DNA from: Amblyornis subalaris
Taxonomy: Eukaryota > Chordata > Aves > Passeriformes > Ptilonorhynchidae
Length of the DNA stretch: 64,000 nucleotides
Reading direction: 5' to 3'
NCBI GenBank assembly: GCA_018881555.1
Contig: JACAXG010000032.1
Location: 3,112,837 to 3,176,836, forward strand
The notes under the pieces are model-generated. The model was not told the origin of the DNA. It did no database searches and saw only the letters and a program-made list of their open reading frames with translations. How positions within the stretch are numbered: the stretch's first letter is position 1; every line of letters starts with the position of its first letter. The translations under genes were made by a program, and so were the position numbers. Shown here piece after piece: positions 22,101-32,133 of the stretch.

Positions 22101-23693
22101 ATAACAAATATCTAGGAGGAAACCATGATAGCACTATCAGCCTCTTAAAGAGGATCATGGAAGCTTCAGTGGCAACAAATATAGAAGTCGATACACCAGT
22201 TTTAAAAATGAATTTCAGCCAAGAACTTTCTGGAAATACAAAATCTAAACCCACTCTTTCCTCAGGCATAAAATTAATGTATGATTTTAATATTCCCAAA
22301 TATGGTACCAGTGCTAAGGGAGAAATTGCTCACAGATTTGCTTTAGAGAGCCTTACATATTACACATCAGTAGAATCTTCTACAATTGGGGATATTGATG
22401 GAGTATTTTACACTGGAAATAAATTTGCTGGAAGTTTAGACCATGAAGCAAATGCCTACCTGAATGCTAATGGAGCTCGGTCATCCCTCAGATTTGAGGC
22501 CCACTCTAAAGCAGATGGACTCTGGATCATTGAAACCAAAGAATTACTTGCAGTTGAAGCATCTACCCGTCGTATCTATGCAGTCTGGGAGCACAATGGG
22601 AAGAACTATGTCCGATGTACATCTTATTTCACAACAACAGGGACTCAGAGATGCAAAGCAACCTTAGAGCTGGCTCCTTGGGATGTATCAGCAGATCTTC
22701 ATGTTCAAGCCATTCAGCCAAATCCCTACCTGGGCATGGCATCAGTTATTCAGGCTGTTGTACTGAAAATCAGTCCTTCAAACCAGAAAGCTGGCTGGAA
22801 GGGCGAAGGCCAAATTCACTCGTTATCTCTCAGTCATGATATGCAGTTATCTAATGAAAAATCAAAGGCAAAATTTGTTATTTCTGGATCTTTGAAAGGA
22901 TACATGGACTTCCTCAAAGACATAAAGTGTCCCATTTCTGAGAAGAGCCTGTGGGATATCTTGAAGCTGGACGTCACTACCAGTGCTGACCAGAAACAGT
23001 ACTTGAATGGCTCGGCATCCCTCGTGTACACAAAGAGTGAGGATGGTTACTTTTTCCCCATACCTGTGAACAAGCTGACTGATGGGTTCACTGTCACTAT
23101 TCCTGAGTTACACCTAAAGGCTCCAAGCCCTGTTCTCAGCACTCCAGAGTTCAGCCTTCCTTTCACCACTCTCCAGGTCCCAGCATACACAGTTGACTTG
23201 CGCAACATAAAAATTCCACAGACGCTAAGCACGATGCCATTTGATGTCCATTTACCCACACTGCCAAAACTAAGATTCCCCAAAGTGGATGTAGGAGCAA
23301 ATTATATTACATTAGAGGAATATAAAATGCCATTTTTTGAGGTGACAATACCTGAATACCAAATTACTGTGTCTCAATTCACTCTACCAAAGAGTATTTC
23401 GTTTGGCAGTTTCAATGTAGATCTGGATGAAGTAGCTAATAAAATTGCAGATTTTGAGCTGCCCACAATTACAATTCCTGAACAGAAAATTGAGATCCCC
23501 CCTCTGAAAATATCCTTGCCTGCTGGAATTTACATACCATCATTTGGTGCCTTGACTGGATCTTTCAAAGTTGCTTCTCCTTTGTACAATGTCACCTGGA
23601 GAACAGACTTGACAAATAAGAAGGACTCTTTTGAACATTCCATTGACTCTACCTGCAGCTCAACATTGCAATTCCTGGAATATGACCTGAATG
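16113..23693 (+). CDS. APOB: APOB exon 26 (giant exon)
   Basis: One uninterrupted 7,581-base exon coding for about 2,527 residues; the human exon is 7,572 bases as I recall it. The acceptor CCATTTCAG and donor GTAAGA give phase 1 at both ends. The open frame reaches back to 16079, but those bases are intron. Order of parts: beta-strand-rich region (16113 to about 18110); a long amphipathic helical region of some 510 residues, with repeated motifs such as YIKDLYEQYD and KIREVTQKIN (about 18118-19640); proline-spaced beta repeats such as LPELLIPKLNL and IPEFQLP (19650-20150, 21600-21880, 23070-23560); and the LDL-receptor core near 22049. These regions bind the lipid core of VLDL/LDL. The n at 18991, 19361 and 21973 leave Thr, Leu/Val/Met and Ser codons. 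No frameshift is visible. Confidence 0.98.
18118..19640 (+). other. APOB: APOB alpha-helical domain (alpha-2)
   Basis: The translation is rich in E, K, I and L, with charged heptads, few prolines and repeated blocks such as MIELLN, KLKAFDYNKFVDDTN and KTFDAKEFLEKF. Human apoB has its reversible lipid-binding alpha-2 domain here. The strongest anchors are KSFDYHQFVDETNDKIREVT in human and KAFDYNKFVDDTNNKIREVT here. Confidence 0.8.
18428..18430 (+). other. APOB: Codon equivalent to the human apoB-48 editing site (GAA)
   Basis: Human apoB has MIQFDQYIKDSYD, and the CAA of that first Gln (2153) is edited by APOBEC1 to UAA. Here the aligned peptide is LIEMEQYIKDLYE, and the codon is GAA (Glu). 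The following 12 bases GGAGCAATACAT also depart from the human mooring sequence TGATCAGTATAT. There is no cytidine at this site, so apoB-48 cannot be made this way. Confidence 0.9.
21410..21442 (+). other. APOB: Counterpart of human basic site A, weakened
   Basis: The human segment KAQYKKNKHRH (residues about 3147-3157) is strongly basic and binds heparin. The aligned bird segment is NAQYEKNKDMH, so four positions lose positive charge or gain negative charge. Function in receptor binding is not expected from this site here. Confidence 0.8.
22049..22081 (+). other. APOB: LDL-receptor binding core (site B)
   Basis: The peptide SLTRKRGLKLA matches human RLTRKRGLKLA (residues about 3359-3369). 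Only the first Arg is changed, to Ser (AGT at 22049). The basic cluster TRKRGLK that docks on receptor ligand-binding repeats is intact, as is the following ATALSLS. Confidence 0.93.
22571..22573 (+). other. APOB: Arg-3500 equivalent (kept)
   Basis: Human TLQRIYSLWEH contains Arg3500, the residue changed in familial defective apoB-100. The bird segment is STRRIYAVWEH with CGT at this position, so the Arg is kept. Confidence 0.9.
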
Positions 23694-24476
23694 GTAAGAC
23701 ACTAAAATTCTATATGCCATGATTTCGGGGGAAAATATTGTAGACTGGGCTTTTTCAGATTTTTTTTCCCCAGGGCTTTGGATATGAAGGTGTTTTTGTA
23801 TATTTGACATCGGCATTAGATGATACTTCTTTTATCAGCAGCAGCATTTTGTCATAAATTATTATCAGAGTCAGTCACCTTGAGGGCTAATGACTATATA
23901 CATATGTGTATATATATATATATATATAATGACATACTGTGAAAAAAATCAGAAATATCTATTTTCTGTGTAGCAGAACAGATTGTGAACAGCAGAACAT
24001 TCCCCCATTACTTATGATAATACATGTAAAGGAGAGAGAAGGCAGGCTGACATTTCAACTGTTTCAGATAAAGAAATACCTGTCTTTTCCCTTAGGAACT
24101 AAACAGATCTGATTTCAAAAAATTTTTCAATCCAGAAAACAGGAGTGCCATATAAAATTGAGTTCTAGACTTTATAATAATATTAAATATATAAATCAGA
24201 ATAAAATTTAAAACTCTCAAGAAATTGGAATCCCCACTTATGATTTGCATTAATACAAAATGCCATATCCATGTTGAGATAAAATGTGAATTTTAAAATG
24301 CTTCAGTTGAACAAAGATTTTCATATCTTTTTGTTTGGGACATTATGGGCATTCAGCTTCTTGAAGCATAATTTGACATACCACTGAAATACCCCACAAC
24401 TAGCCATGTAACATACAACTGGATATGTATTTTTATTGTTTTTTGGTAATACACACATTTGAAATTTCTTTCACAG
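23694..24476 (+). other. APOB intron 26
   Basis: Intron of 783 bases, AT-rich, with a TA microsatellite at 23908. The acceptor is preceded by GAAATTTCTTTCACAG. No mobile element recognised. Confidence 0.84.
23908..23927. repeat. TA dinucleotide repeat
   Basis: A pure TA run of about ten units, preceded by TATATACATATGTG. Confidence 0.9.
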
Positions 24477-24591
24477 TTGTTTCAAACTATGAATATAAAG
24501 AAGGCGTGTTTGTTGTGAAGACAACTGGCAGCTTTTCGCATCGTGACATGAGTGCAAACTACAAGGAAGATTTTACTATTTCGGGAATTGG
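24477..24591 (+). CDS. APOB: APOB exon 27
   Basis: Encodes VVSNYEYKEGVFVVKTTGSF then SHRDMSANYKEDFTISGIG, matching human LGTHKIEDGTLASKTKGTF and AHRDFSAEYEEDGKYEGLQ. The HRD-SA-Y-ED frame is kept. It enters in phase 1 after TTTCACAG and leaves in phase 2 before GTAAAG. It is too short to stand out as an open frame and was placed by similarity and splice sites. Confidence 0.93.
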
Positions 24592-25416
24592 GTAAAGATT
24601 TGCTCTAATAATATAATTTATAAAAATGTAATTGCCAATGATGTGTTGTTGCTTTGATCTCTAATGCCTCAGGGTGCTTTGCTGTAACTAATAAGAACCT
24701 GTGNAGCTACCCCATCACTATTGGCTGTGTCTTTTTCCCTCTCAGGATAACTTGAAAGCAGTTCCCTCTCAGGGTTTCTAGAACAGCTTTTCTCACCAGC
24801 CTAATGTCACAAAACCACTGAGATGTAAATGCAGTATTTTATAGTCAGAGCAGTTCTAGATCTGACCATCAACATAGTTGGGGTTTTTCTCACTGGATCC
24901 CTCTGTCACCACAAGCCACTACAGAGTAACTTTTATTCACAAGTGCCTTCACCATGGATCAGACTGGGCTCTCTTACTGCCTGTTTTGATCTGCAAGTCT
25001 TGTGTTGATACATCCAAGGGACAGAATCTGTGAGGGCAAGTACAAATGCAGATAAACAGTAGTGCCTATACTTGTGTTGGTGGAAAAAATTGCAGTCAGC
25101 TTGTAGAAATCTGTAGAAAGCTGACAGTGGTACAGCTACAGGTTTTGTTTTGCTGCCCTAATTTAATGAAAATTCTCAACAGAGCTCAATATATTTTTAT
25201 CTAAAACAGGAAAATCGGAGTGACATGAAGTTTTGAATGTGTCAGGCTAAATTCNGAGAAATATGGATGGTAAACACCTACATTTTCTTTTCATGATAAA
25301 GGCATTGTTTACATACATATATACGTGAAATTATAGGTGGTATTGTGTTCAGACATACAGAACGGGGCTTGTACTTTGTGCATTCCTTCATAGCTGTGTA
25401 TTTACTGTTGTTGCAG
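24592..25416 (+). other. APOB intron 27
   Basis: Intron of 825 bases. No recognisable repeat. It ends TTGTTGCAG. Confidence 0.83.
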
Positions 25417-25600
25417 AGCCATGGAAGACACTTTATCTCTAGATATCATCAGCCCAACTTTCACAGATGTTCATGTGCGTTATCAAGAGAATGAAAGGAG
25501 ATCATCTGGCTCAATATCCTCACCCTCAGCCGGAGCCCTTGCATATGTCATTGAAGACAATGATGAAATTTTCACTGCCAGAATTTACTACCAAACTCAG
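25417..25600 (+). CDS. APOB: APOB exon 28
   Basis: Encodes AMEDTLSLDIISPTFTDVHV, then RYQENERRSSGSISSPSAGA, matching human GKAHLNIKSPAFTDLHLRYQ and KKGISTSAASPAVG. It ends DEIFTARIYYQTQ, human DDFSKWNFYYSPQ. It enters in phase 2 and ends in phase 0 before GTAAGC. Confidence 0.95.
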
Positions 25601-26620
25601 GTAAGCTTGATATGAGCAATTAAAACCAAAAATGTTTGGTGTGGTGAGAGGAAAAGTTCCCTTTTAAATTTTGTGTGTATTTATGTTGGGATATAAATTA
25701 ACCACCAAATAAAAAGTATATTATCAGTAGTTAGAGGTTTTATTTCCTGCACTGGCCTTTCCAGTACTAAAAGTAATATCTGTGTGAAGAGGTGTTTTCA
25801 GATGATCCACACAGTTATATTTTCCCTCTCCTATGGTCAAGAAGGCACACCCAGTGAAAGTGAAGAAAGTACAAAGTCAGTTTTAGATAAGNCACCCATC
25901 AGGCTACTTAGAATTGGCATTTTTACAGGAAAAAGGCCACTGGAAGAGGTCAGACCATCTGTGAAGTGTCTTTTTTAATCCATTAATATGTTATAATACA
26001 TGCTCTTATTATTGGCATACTACAATAATTTCAGAATTAGTATCTTACTTTCCAAAATTATATACTAATTTAGGGGTCACAAATCATAATTCACTATTTA
26101 CTATAAAAATGGAAGAAGTATACAAGTAAATATATTCTCATTTGACGATTTATTAACTACTNTGAGTAACTTTCTAAATTATCTCATTTATTTAAATGAT
26201 TATGAAATTAAATCCTCTAATATTTTCATATTAAAAAAATGCTTTTCGAATTCACTTTAAATGATTTCAGGAATGAGTAGAAGGCTCATTTTCCCAAGTA
26301 ATTCACCTGCCTTATGAGACATGATAGGCATTTAATACAGAGGAAGGAAAAATCTTATTTGTAGTCAGATTTTAAAGAAGACCAGACTAAGTTATGTTCT
26401 AGTGTTGCTGTTTGAAGAAGCTTGAAGTAGCTTGGTACAAGATAATTTCTTCCAAAATAACCTTTCAAGATGAGAGCAAACAGACAGCAAACAGACAGTG
26501 GACAAAAAATTGGAGCATGTTTGTCTTAATATATGATAAAATTAAAGATGCAACAATGAGAATGTTGAAATACGCTCATGAATAATATTGTATTTTTCTT
26601 ATCCTTTTTTGTATTTTCAG
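25601..26620 (+). other. APOB intron 28
   Basis: Intron of 1,020 bases, AT-rich. A tandem AGCAAACAGAC pair lies near 26475-26497. A short open frame at 25784-25978 has no family resemblance. The acceptor is GTATTTTCAG. Confidence 0.82.
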
Positions 26621-28234
26621 TCTGCTCCTCAGAAGGACATTGACATATTAAAAGGTGAGATATCCTTCAAGGAATCTGACCGGATTCAAATGAAATTCAA
26701 TTGGAATGAGGATGCTGCTGAAGACTTGCTGTTGGGTCTGAAAGAAAAAGTGCCTAAAATGACGAATGCAGTCTATAGGTATGTTAATCGGTACCATAAG
26801 GAGCATATGGGACTGGAAATTGGTGCTGCCACCTTAAAGATGAAGAATATAATGCAGAATAATGCTGACAAAGCATACACTTTTGCTGCAAAACAAATAG
26901 ATGAAATAGATGCTCAGCTTCGCACAGCCGCCAATGAGGCCTCTGACAAATACCAGGACCTGAAGGTCAAAGCTAAACGGCTTTATCGAAGAGCAGCAGA
27001 TCAAGCTGAACAGTTTGACTATCAAAGAATAAAAGCAAAACTTCTGGATGTTACCATTGACATAATAGAAAAGTATCACCAGAAAATAAAACACATAATT
27101 GACTCAGCCATCGAATTCCTGAAAACCACAAAATTCCAGATCCCTGGGCTGTCTGAAAAGTACAGTGGTGAAGAAATATACCTCATGACTACAGANAAGG
27201 TAGCAAAAAGTGCTGATTTATGCCTTTCAAAACTTCAGGAATACTTTGATGCCTTAATTGCAGCAATCAATGAGCTGGAAGTCAGACTTCCTGCTTCTGA
27301 AACAATTCTTAAAGGTCNTAATGTGCTTGATCAAATTAAAGGAATGCTGAAAGATTTGCAGGACAAAATCAGGCAGACATTTGCTACTCTTCAGGAAGCT
27401 GACTTTGCAGGAAGGCTGAAGCAACTGAAACAAGTAGTGCAACAAGTTTTTCAGAAGGTAGAAGAAATGGTTAGAAGCTTGCAATCAAAAAATTTTGAAG
27501 ACATCAAAGTCCAAACACAACAGCTGTACAAAGATGCAATGGCTTCAGACTTTGTACAGAAACTGAGATCCTTGACAAAAGATGTTAAAAAATACATTTC
27601 TCAGTTCAAAGACTTTAGCCAGAAGACATTCCAGGACCTTTCAGAAAAGCTGCACCAGCTGCTCCTCTATGTAAAGTCATTGCGGGAGGAATATTTTGAT
27701 CCAACTACACTTGGATTGTCAGTGAAATACTATGAGGTGGAAGACAAGGTACTGGGATGGCTGAAGAATGTCATAGATATTCTCATGGATTGGCACAGGA
27801 AGCACTTTGGAGATCTTGCTGACTCAGTTACACGCCTGACAGACCAAGTAAGAGAATTGGTGGAAATCTACAGTCAGGAATATTATGACCTTATAACTGA
27901 TGTTGAAGGAAAAGGAAAACAGAAGTTCATGGAACTCTCATCTGCTGCTCAGGAAAAAATCCGATATTGGTCTGCAGCTGCTAAGAGGAAAATCGATGAA
28001 CATAACAAGCAACTCAAAGAAAAACTACAGGAGTTCTATGGGCAGCTTAGTCATTCCCAAGAAAAGCTAATCAGTGAGGCCAAAAGGTTAATTGATCTAA
28101 CTATAGAAAATTACTCTGCATTCCTGCAATATATGTCAGAGCTGCTTCTTTGGCTTGAGCAAATAACAGCTGAGAGCATAAAGCCGTACGTAGCTGTTCG
28201 TCAAGGCGAGCTCAGAATAGAGGTGCCCATGTGA
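26621..28234 (+). CDS. APOB: APOB exon 29, terminal coding part
   Basis: Encodes 537 residues and a TGA stop at 28232. It is helix-rich, with few prolines, and matches the C-terminal alpha-3 domain of human apoB. Anchors: NNADKAYTFAAKQIDEIDAQ (human NNAEWVYQGAIRQIDDIDVR), SLREEYFDPTT (ALREEYFDPSI), KGKQKFMELSSAAQEKI (KGKEKIAELSATAQEII), and SEAKRLIDLTIENY (AESKRLIDLSIQNY). The end is QGELRIEVPM instead of human PGELTIIL. Phase 0 in, after TATTTTCAG. The n at 27196 leaves Glu or Asp and that at 27318 an unresolved residue. The only cysteine I see is in ADLCLSKL. Confidence 0.97.
   Translation, partial: SAPQKDIDILKGEISFKESDRIQMKFNWNEDAAEDLLLGLKEKVPKMTNAVYRYVNRYHKEHMGLEIGAATLKMKNIMQNNADKAYTFAAKQIDEIDAQLRTAANEASDKYQDLKVKAKRLYRRAADQAEQFDYQRIKAKLLDVTIDIIEKYHQKIKHIIDSAIEFLKTTKFQIPGLSEKYSGEEIYLMTTXKVAKSADLCLSKLQEYFDALIAAINELEVRLPASETILKGXNVLDQIKGMLKDLQDKIRQTFATLQEADFAGRLKQLKQVVQQVFQKVEEMVRSLQSKNFEDIKVQTQQLYKDAMASDFVQKLRSLTKDVKKYISQFKDFSQKTFQDLSEKLHQLLLYVKSLREEYFDPTTLGLSVKYYEVEDKVLGWLKNVIDILMDWHRKHFGDLADSVTRLTDQVRELVEIYSQEYYDLITDVEGKGKQKFMELSSAAQEKIRYWSAAAKRKIDEHNKQLKEKLQEFYGQLSHSQEKLISEAKRLIDLTIENYSAFLQYMSELLLWLEQITAESIKPYVAVRQGELRIEVPM
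27587..27589 (+). other. APOB: Cys-4326 equivalent is Lys
   Basis: Human ENLCLNLHKFNEF holds Cys4326, the residue that bonds apolipoprotein(a) in Lp(a). With LREEYFDP as anchor and no gaps, the aligned bird segment is KDVKKYISQFKDF, with AAA (Lys) at this position. Confidence 0.78.
27716..27718 (+). other. APOB: Trp-4369 equivalent is Leu
   Basis: Human [20 protein letters not shown] holds Trp4369. The ungapped bird counterpart EYFDPTTLGLSVKYYEVEDK has TTG (Leu) there. The flanks are strongly conserved, so the alignment is secure. Confidence 0.9.
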
Positions 28235-28283
28235 CTGGCAGTCCATTTACCATATGCCCCAAAAAACCACACAGGCACTCAGA

Positions 28284-28289
28284 AATAAA
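28284..28289 (+). promoter_or_regulatory. Upstream AATAAA, possible minor poly(A) signal
   Basis: A canonical AATAAA only 50 bases after the stop, followed by GTGGAAATGACACACA. There is no strong GT-rich downstream element, so use is doubtful. Confidence 0.35.
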
Positions 28290-28596
28290 GTGGAAATGAC
28301 ACACATACTGATTCAGCAAGGCATTGGGAAATGCTCCAGGAAATGGAAAGAAATGCAACAATTCACTGATTAACAACTTGACACTGAGCAACTGAGTCTT
28401 CAGGAGATTATGAAAAATATACAGCAGCACATGAACACCTGAATGGACACACAGAAGAGGAGAAGTTACAAGTTTGTACTACAATGTATTTAAATATAAC
28501 AGCAATCTGGAGCTTCAGGTAGATATGTTTGAATCTGAATTTGTAAATGAAAACGTAATAATCTACACTAGGTTATTTTAATAAGCTTAATAAGCC

Positions 28597-28602
28597 AATA
28601 AA
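28597..28602 (+). terminator. APOB: APOB polyadenylation signal
   Basis: Canonical AATAAA followed, 15-25 bases on, by TTACATTTTTGTGTCATT, a T/GT-rich downstream element. It is the best signal after the stop and gives a 3' UTR of a length similar to mammalian APOB. The cleavage site at about 28620 is inferred. Confidence 0.8.
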
Positions 28603-28660
28603 TGAGTTCTTTATTACATTTTTGTGTCATTCATTACAGCTACTTTTATTTGGACCATAG

Positions 28661-28731
28661 GGCTTAATCCAGCTATTTTCAAGGTCAATGGGAAGTCTTT
28701 TCTTTGATTTCACAGTATGTTGGATCAAGCC
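28661..28731. mobile_element. Palindromic MITE-like element
   Basis: About 71 bases with imperfect terminal inverted repeats: GGCTTAATCCA at the left (28661) and TGGATCAAGCC at the right (28721) pair at 10 of 11 positions. The inner part CAAGGTCAATGGGAAGTCTT and TTGATTTCACAG is in line with old palindromic elements that are common in turtle and crocodile genomes. The family name is not certain. It starts about 40 bases beyond the expected APOB cleavage site. Confidence 0.55.
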
Positions 28732-31645
28732 AATAATGTGCAATACATATTGTAAATAGTCACAAAAGCTATGAAATACATAGAATAAACAGGTTTTAAG
28801 ATAAAGGTCATATTCATTAGCCAGTTGAAGGAAGACTTGGAAACACATCTAATTCCCAGCATAGAAATACCTTCACAGATAAGTAAGGAAAAGAGCATAT
28901 ATAAAAACGTGAACTAAAAAAATAATAAATTCTGAAAATGACATCAAAAATTGAAAAATAACATAGAAATATAAACATGTAGAAATCCGACTCTTNGAAA
29001 ATTGCAGATAATAATACAAAAGTTTTGTTAAGGGAAATTAATTTATGCCTGTATCAATTTTTAGACAACTATGCCAAGAATTTTAGATGGGTTTTCTTTC
29101 TACTGGCTAATTTATGTTTCAGAAATACAGGGTTTTTATCACCTGTTTCCCCATGATATTTCTGGTTTCACACTAAATTGTCTATCTTTTACTTATTGTG
29201 AGTTTAGTCAAGGGTCAAAGTTTCACCGACATCACTGTGTATGATGGGAGTCAAAAAGCTTTCCCCTCCTAGGCTGAAGACTAGGCCATTTAAATGAATT
29301 CTCAATTTAAAGATGAATTTAAAGAATGTCGAAGAAGTCACTCATAAAATAAGACTATTTTTGAGTGGGAAATGGGTGGACCTGCAATGGTGTACTTTCA
29401 GCTGTTGAAATACTATCTAGGCAGTCCTAGGGAAACTTGAAATAATGTTGCCTTTTTGAGAATAAACTCTTTGACAAACAACACTAGAAATTTTGTGCGC
29501 ATGTCTGTTTTGATACGATCAGTTCACTCTGTAATATGGTTGTTGCTTGTTCATTAATGGGAAAACAGAGAATCTGTTTTCATCCCATGGTATGATGGAG
29601 TACATACACAAAACAATGGAGCACCATGACTTTGATATCCCTGTTGATAGATATTATTACCTAAGTAACTTTGCCATAAATGATTCTTGTCAGATAAGCT
29701 ACATTAACCCTCAAATCGGAATCAGACAAGCACAGTAGTATGCACACACCTATCTAGCTGTCAGCAAGTGGGCATCTCTTAGAAAGTAAAGTATTTTCTC
29801 TTCAGAGCTTTCAGCCATCACAATTACAGCAATAATTTTCAGAGTAAGAGCTGGAACAGTCCCCTGTGAACTGTGAAATAAGTTTTGATTCTGAATAGAA
29901 ATAATCGGCATATGTCACACTGCTTGGGGAAACCACAGGTATAAAAATCCCTGTTTACATGTTCTATTGAGTATCCCAGTAAAAAAATATGTTGGCTGGA
30001 GAGCCCTTTCCCCTTCATTCACAAGGAAACTGAAGCCTAGGGGTCATCTGATCTTTATTGGATGTCGGNTTGCACAACTTGTTTCCCTGAATTTCACAAA
30101 TGTTTAAGCACAACCAGATTTCTCAGACACTGACTGATTCTTGCCTTCCTTCGTCATGACAAACAGCTCTGTGAAACAAAGGACAATAGAATAAATTATA
30201 ATAGTTATGGCAGAAGAAAGATTTAAAGTTTTGTCTTCTTTTGTTTTCCCCCTCATGGCTATTTATTTCTGTCCATCATCTATCGTTCTTGGAAGGATTA
30301 TAAATGCTAAAAAAGGATTTACTTATAAGGAATGGGTTAACTGAATAATAAATATGCCAAATAGCATAAATACTGGCTCTTTTTGGCGAGAGTGAAGCTT
30401 CCCAAGGGCAAATACAATAGTTTGCACACTAAACTGTGGTTAGAGGTTAGAGGAGATTTCCAAGTCTCATAGCAGCATTGCCGCCAATTGGATTAAAGCT
30501 CTCAGTCCTGTAATCGATGTGCCATCTTGCAGTCATCCCACGGCTGGTCTGGGGAGGGCCTGGAAGCAAAACATTGCTCTCAAAAGTGAGATCTTACTGG
30601 AACTTAGCTGGTTTTTAAATCCCTACAGCTGAGAGGTCATCTCAAGCACCTCTTTGAAACTCTGGGCAATATTTTGACACAGGAAGGGGTTGTTTATATT
30701 TGTATGTGTGCATCCCACAAGCATGTACAACCAGGTGTCACTTTAATTTCCATTACTTTTCCTGCTGTTTGGTTGTTGTTGCTTTCTTTCGGTATCTAGC
30801 AAATTTTAGCCTTATTTTCCATGTAGTATGTTACAGAAGTATAGACAAAGCCACAATTATTCAAATTGTCTTGCAATTCACTCCACTTATGAAATGTTCG
30901 CAATATAATTATTTGTAATGTTATTTGTTCTATTTTGGCCTCTTTTCAGTCTAGTTTCTATAATAGGAAATATTCTATTTTATTAAATTGAATTGTGTGG
31001 GAGATAAAAGGGAATCTATCTGGGCCTCAGTGACACTGCTTCTTTTCTTTTTTTTTTTTCTATAGTCTTCATCATCTGAATTCTCATAAAAGCCAGAGGG
31101 GCTTTTCTTTATAATTTACAGCAGGTATCAGACATAGAGCAGAACTGGTTGTAAAAGTTTAATTAAGTGAAATAGTTTAACAAGAAATTGAGAGAACAAT
31201 ATGCCCTGCTCTAACTAAGTGATTGTAGAAAGAACATTGACAAGAAACGTGTGTGTTCCTAAATGAAAAACTTTTGCAGACGTAGGACAGCAAAAATGTT
31301 CCAGAATTTTAGATTATGCAACCAACTAGAGCTGATCTTTTACTNAGTGATTTAAAAGTACATNCATAGGTTGCTGTATATACAGAGATTCTACACACTT
31401 ATCCACATCCACACACACCATCATCCACCTCTGGCTCTAAACTTTGCTATTGATACTTTTAGAGCAACTGGCATTATGGCCTACTGATACCTTTCAAAAT
31501 TTATATTAAAATATTTAGTTTTTCAGTAAGTGACACCAAATTTTCTACTAGTCTTCTGCTGGCAGATTTATTGCTCAGGTGGGAAACTAGAATTTATTAA
31601 AGGCCATGCGGACATACAGAATTGCTTGTATTCCGTTTCTACACA
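28732..31645. other. Intergenic stretch, no gene seen
   Basis: AT-rich unique-looking sequence downstream of APOB. It holds a T-rich run near 31045-31062 and no CR1, RNA gene or open frame above about 75 codons with protein-like content. Confidence 0.75.
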
Positions 31646-31723
31646 GCCAAATCCTGGCCCAAATGAAATCGATAGCAAAATGTCTATTGGCCTCAGCAGG
31701 AGTAGGCTTTGGCCAGTTAGGTG
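31646..31723. mobile_element. Palindromic MITE-like element, second copy
   Basis: The left arm GCCAAATCCTGGCCC and the right arm AGGCTTTGGC pair over 9 of 10 positions. The middle AAATGAAATCGATAGCAAAA and TATTGGCCTCAGCAGGAGTA fit the same type of old palindromic repeat as at 28661, though from a different subtype. Confidence 0.45.
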
Positions 31724-32133
31724 TATAATTTGAGAAGCACTCTGGGATCCTGTAGGACAAAGGTGTATTATTATCTATAAAAATCTACACAAAAATATCA
31801 CTGAAAAAACACGCAGACAAGAAAATTAATCACTAACAAATTCAAGACAGATCAAAATGAAGTTTGCCTGTACAACATTAACCAGAGCTTCTTTATATGT
31901 TTTTACCCAGTTTTACCTAGCATCACAGAGAAAGTCTGCCAGGGCCAAGAATTCTGGGTTCTGGTCCCAGGCCTTAGACATGGAAATATACATATACCTC
32001 TCATCACCCTTTCCCTCATTTCATTATCCATCCAGGGCGTTAAGGGAAACTGGGACCTTATAGAATAAAAGCCTGTGTTGTTGGTTTGCAAGACCCAACT
32101 GGGCAAATTCTGGAGAAACATGATCTGAGTTAA
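31724..32133. other. Intergenic stretch, no gene seen
   Basis: Nothing recognisable; small overlapping open frames on both strands only. Confidence 0.7.

Larger units (their letters stand above)
1..28620 (+). other. APOB: APOB gene, 3' part (exons 8-29 by human numbering)
   Basis: This is the gene model that joins the exon entries below. ApoB is the single structural protein of VLDL and LDL, made in liver and lipidated in the ER by MTP. Here 22 exons with GT/AG borders and matching phases join into one reading frame of 12,897 bases, giving 4,298 residues and a TGA at 28232. From the equivalent residue the human protein is about the same length, so the C-terminus is complete. Exons 1-7, the promoter and the signal peptide lie upstream of the window. 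The frame is clean, introns are kept and there is no internal stop, so this is a working gene and not a pseudogene. Exon numbers assume the same count as human. The 3' end at about 28620 is inferred from the AATAAA signal. Confidence 0.96.
28235..28620 (+). other. APOB: APOB 3' untranslated region
   Basis: About 386 bases from the stop to the expected cleavage point after the AATAAA at 28597. An earlier AATAAA at 28284 would give a UTR of only about 70 bases. No microRNA-like or structured element is evident. Confidence 0.75.

Noticed and set aside
28235..28620. Counterpart of the hypervariable AT-rich minisatellite found 3' of human APOB
   Set aside because: No tandem 14-16 base AT-rich units are seen just downstream of the stop or poly(A) signal.
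29216..29232. GGGTCAAAGTTTCA as an HNF4/DR1 site
   Set aside because: The second half-site departs from the consensus at two or more positions, and one weak motif in intergenic DNA is not evidence.
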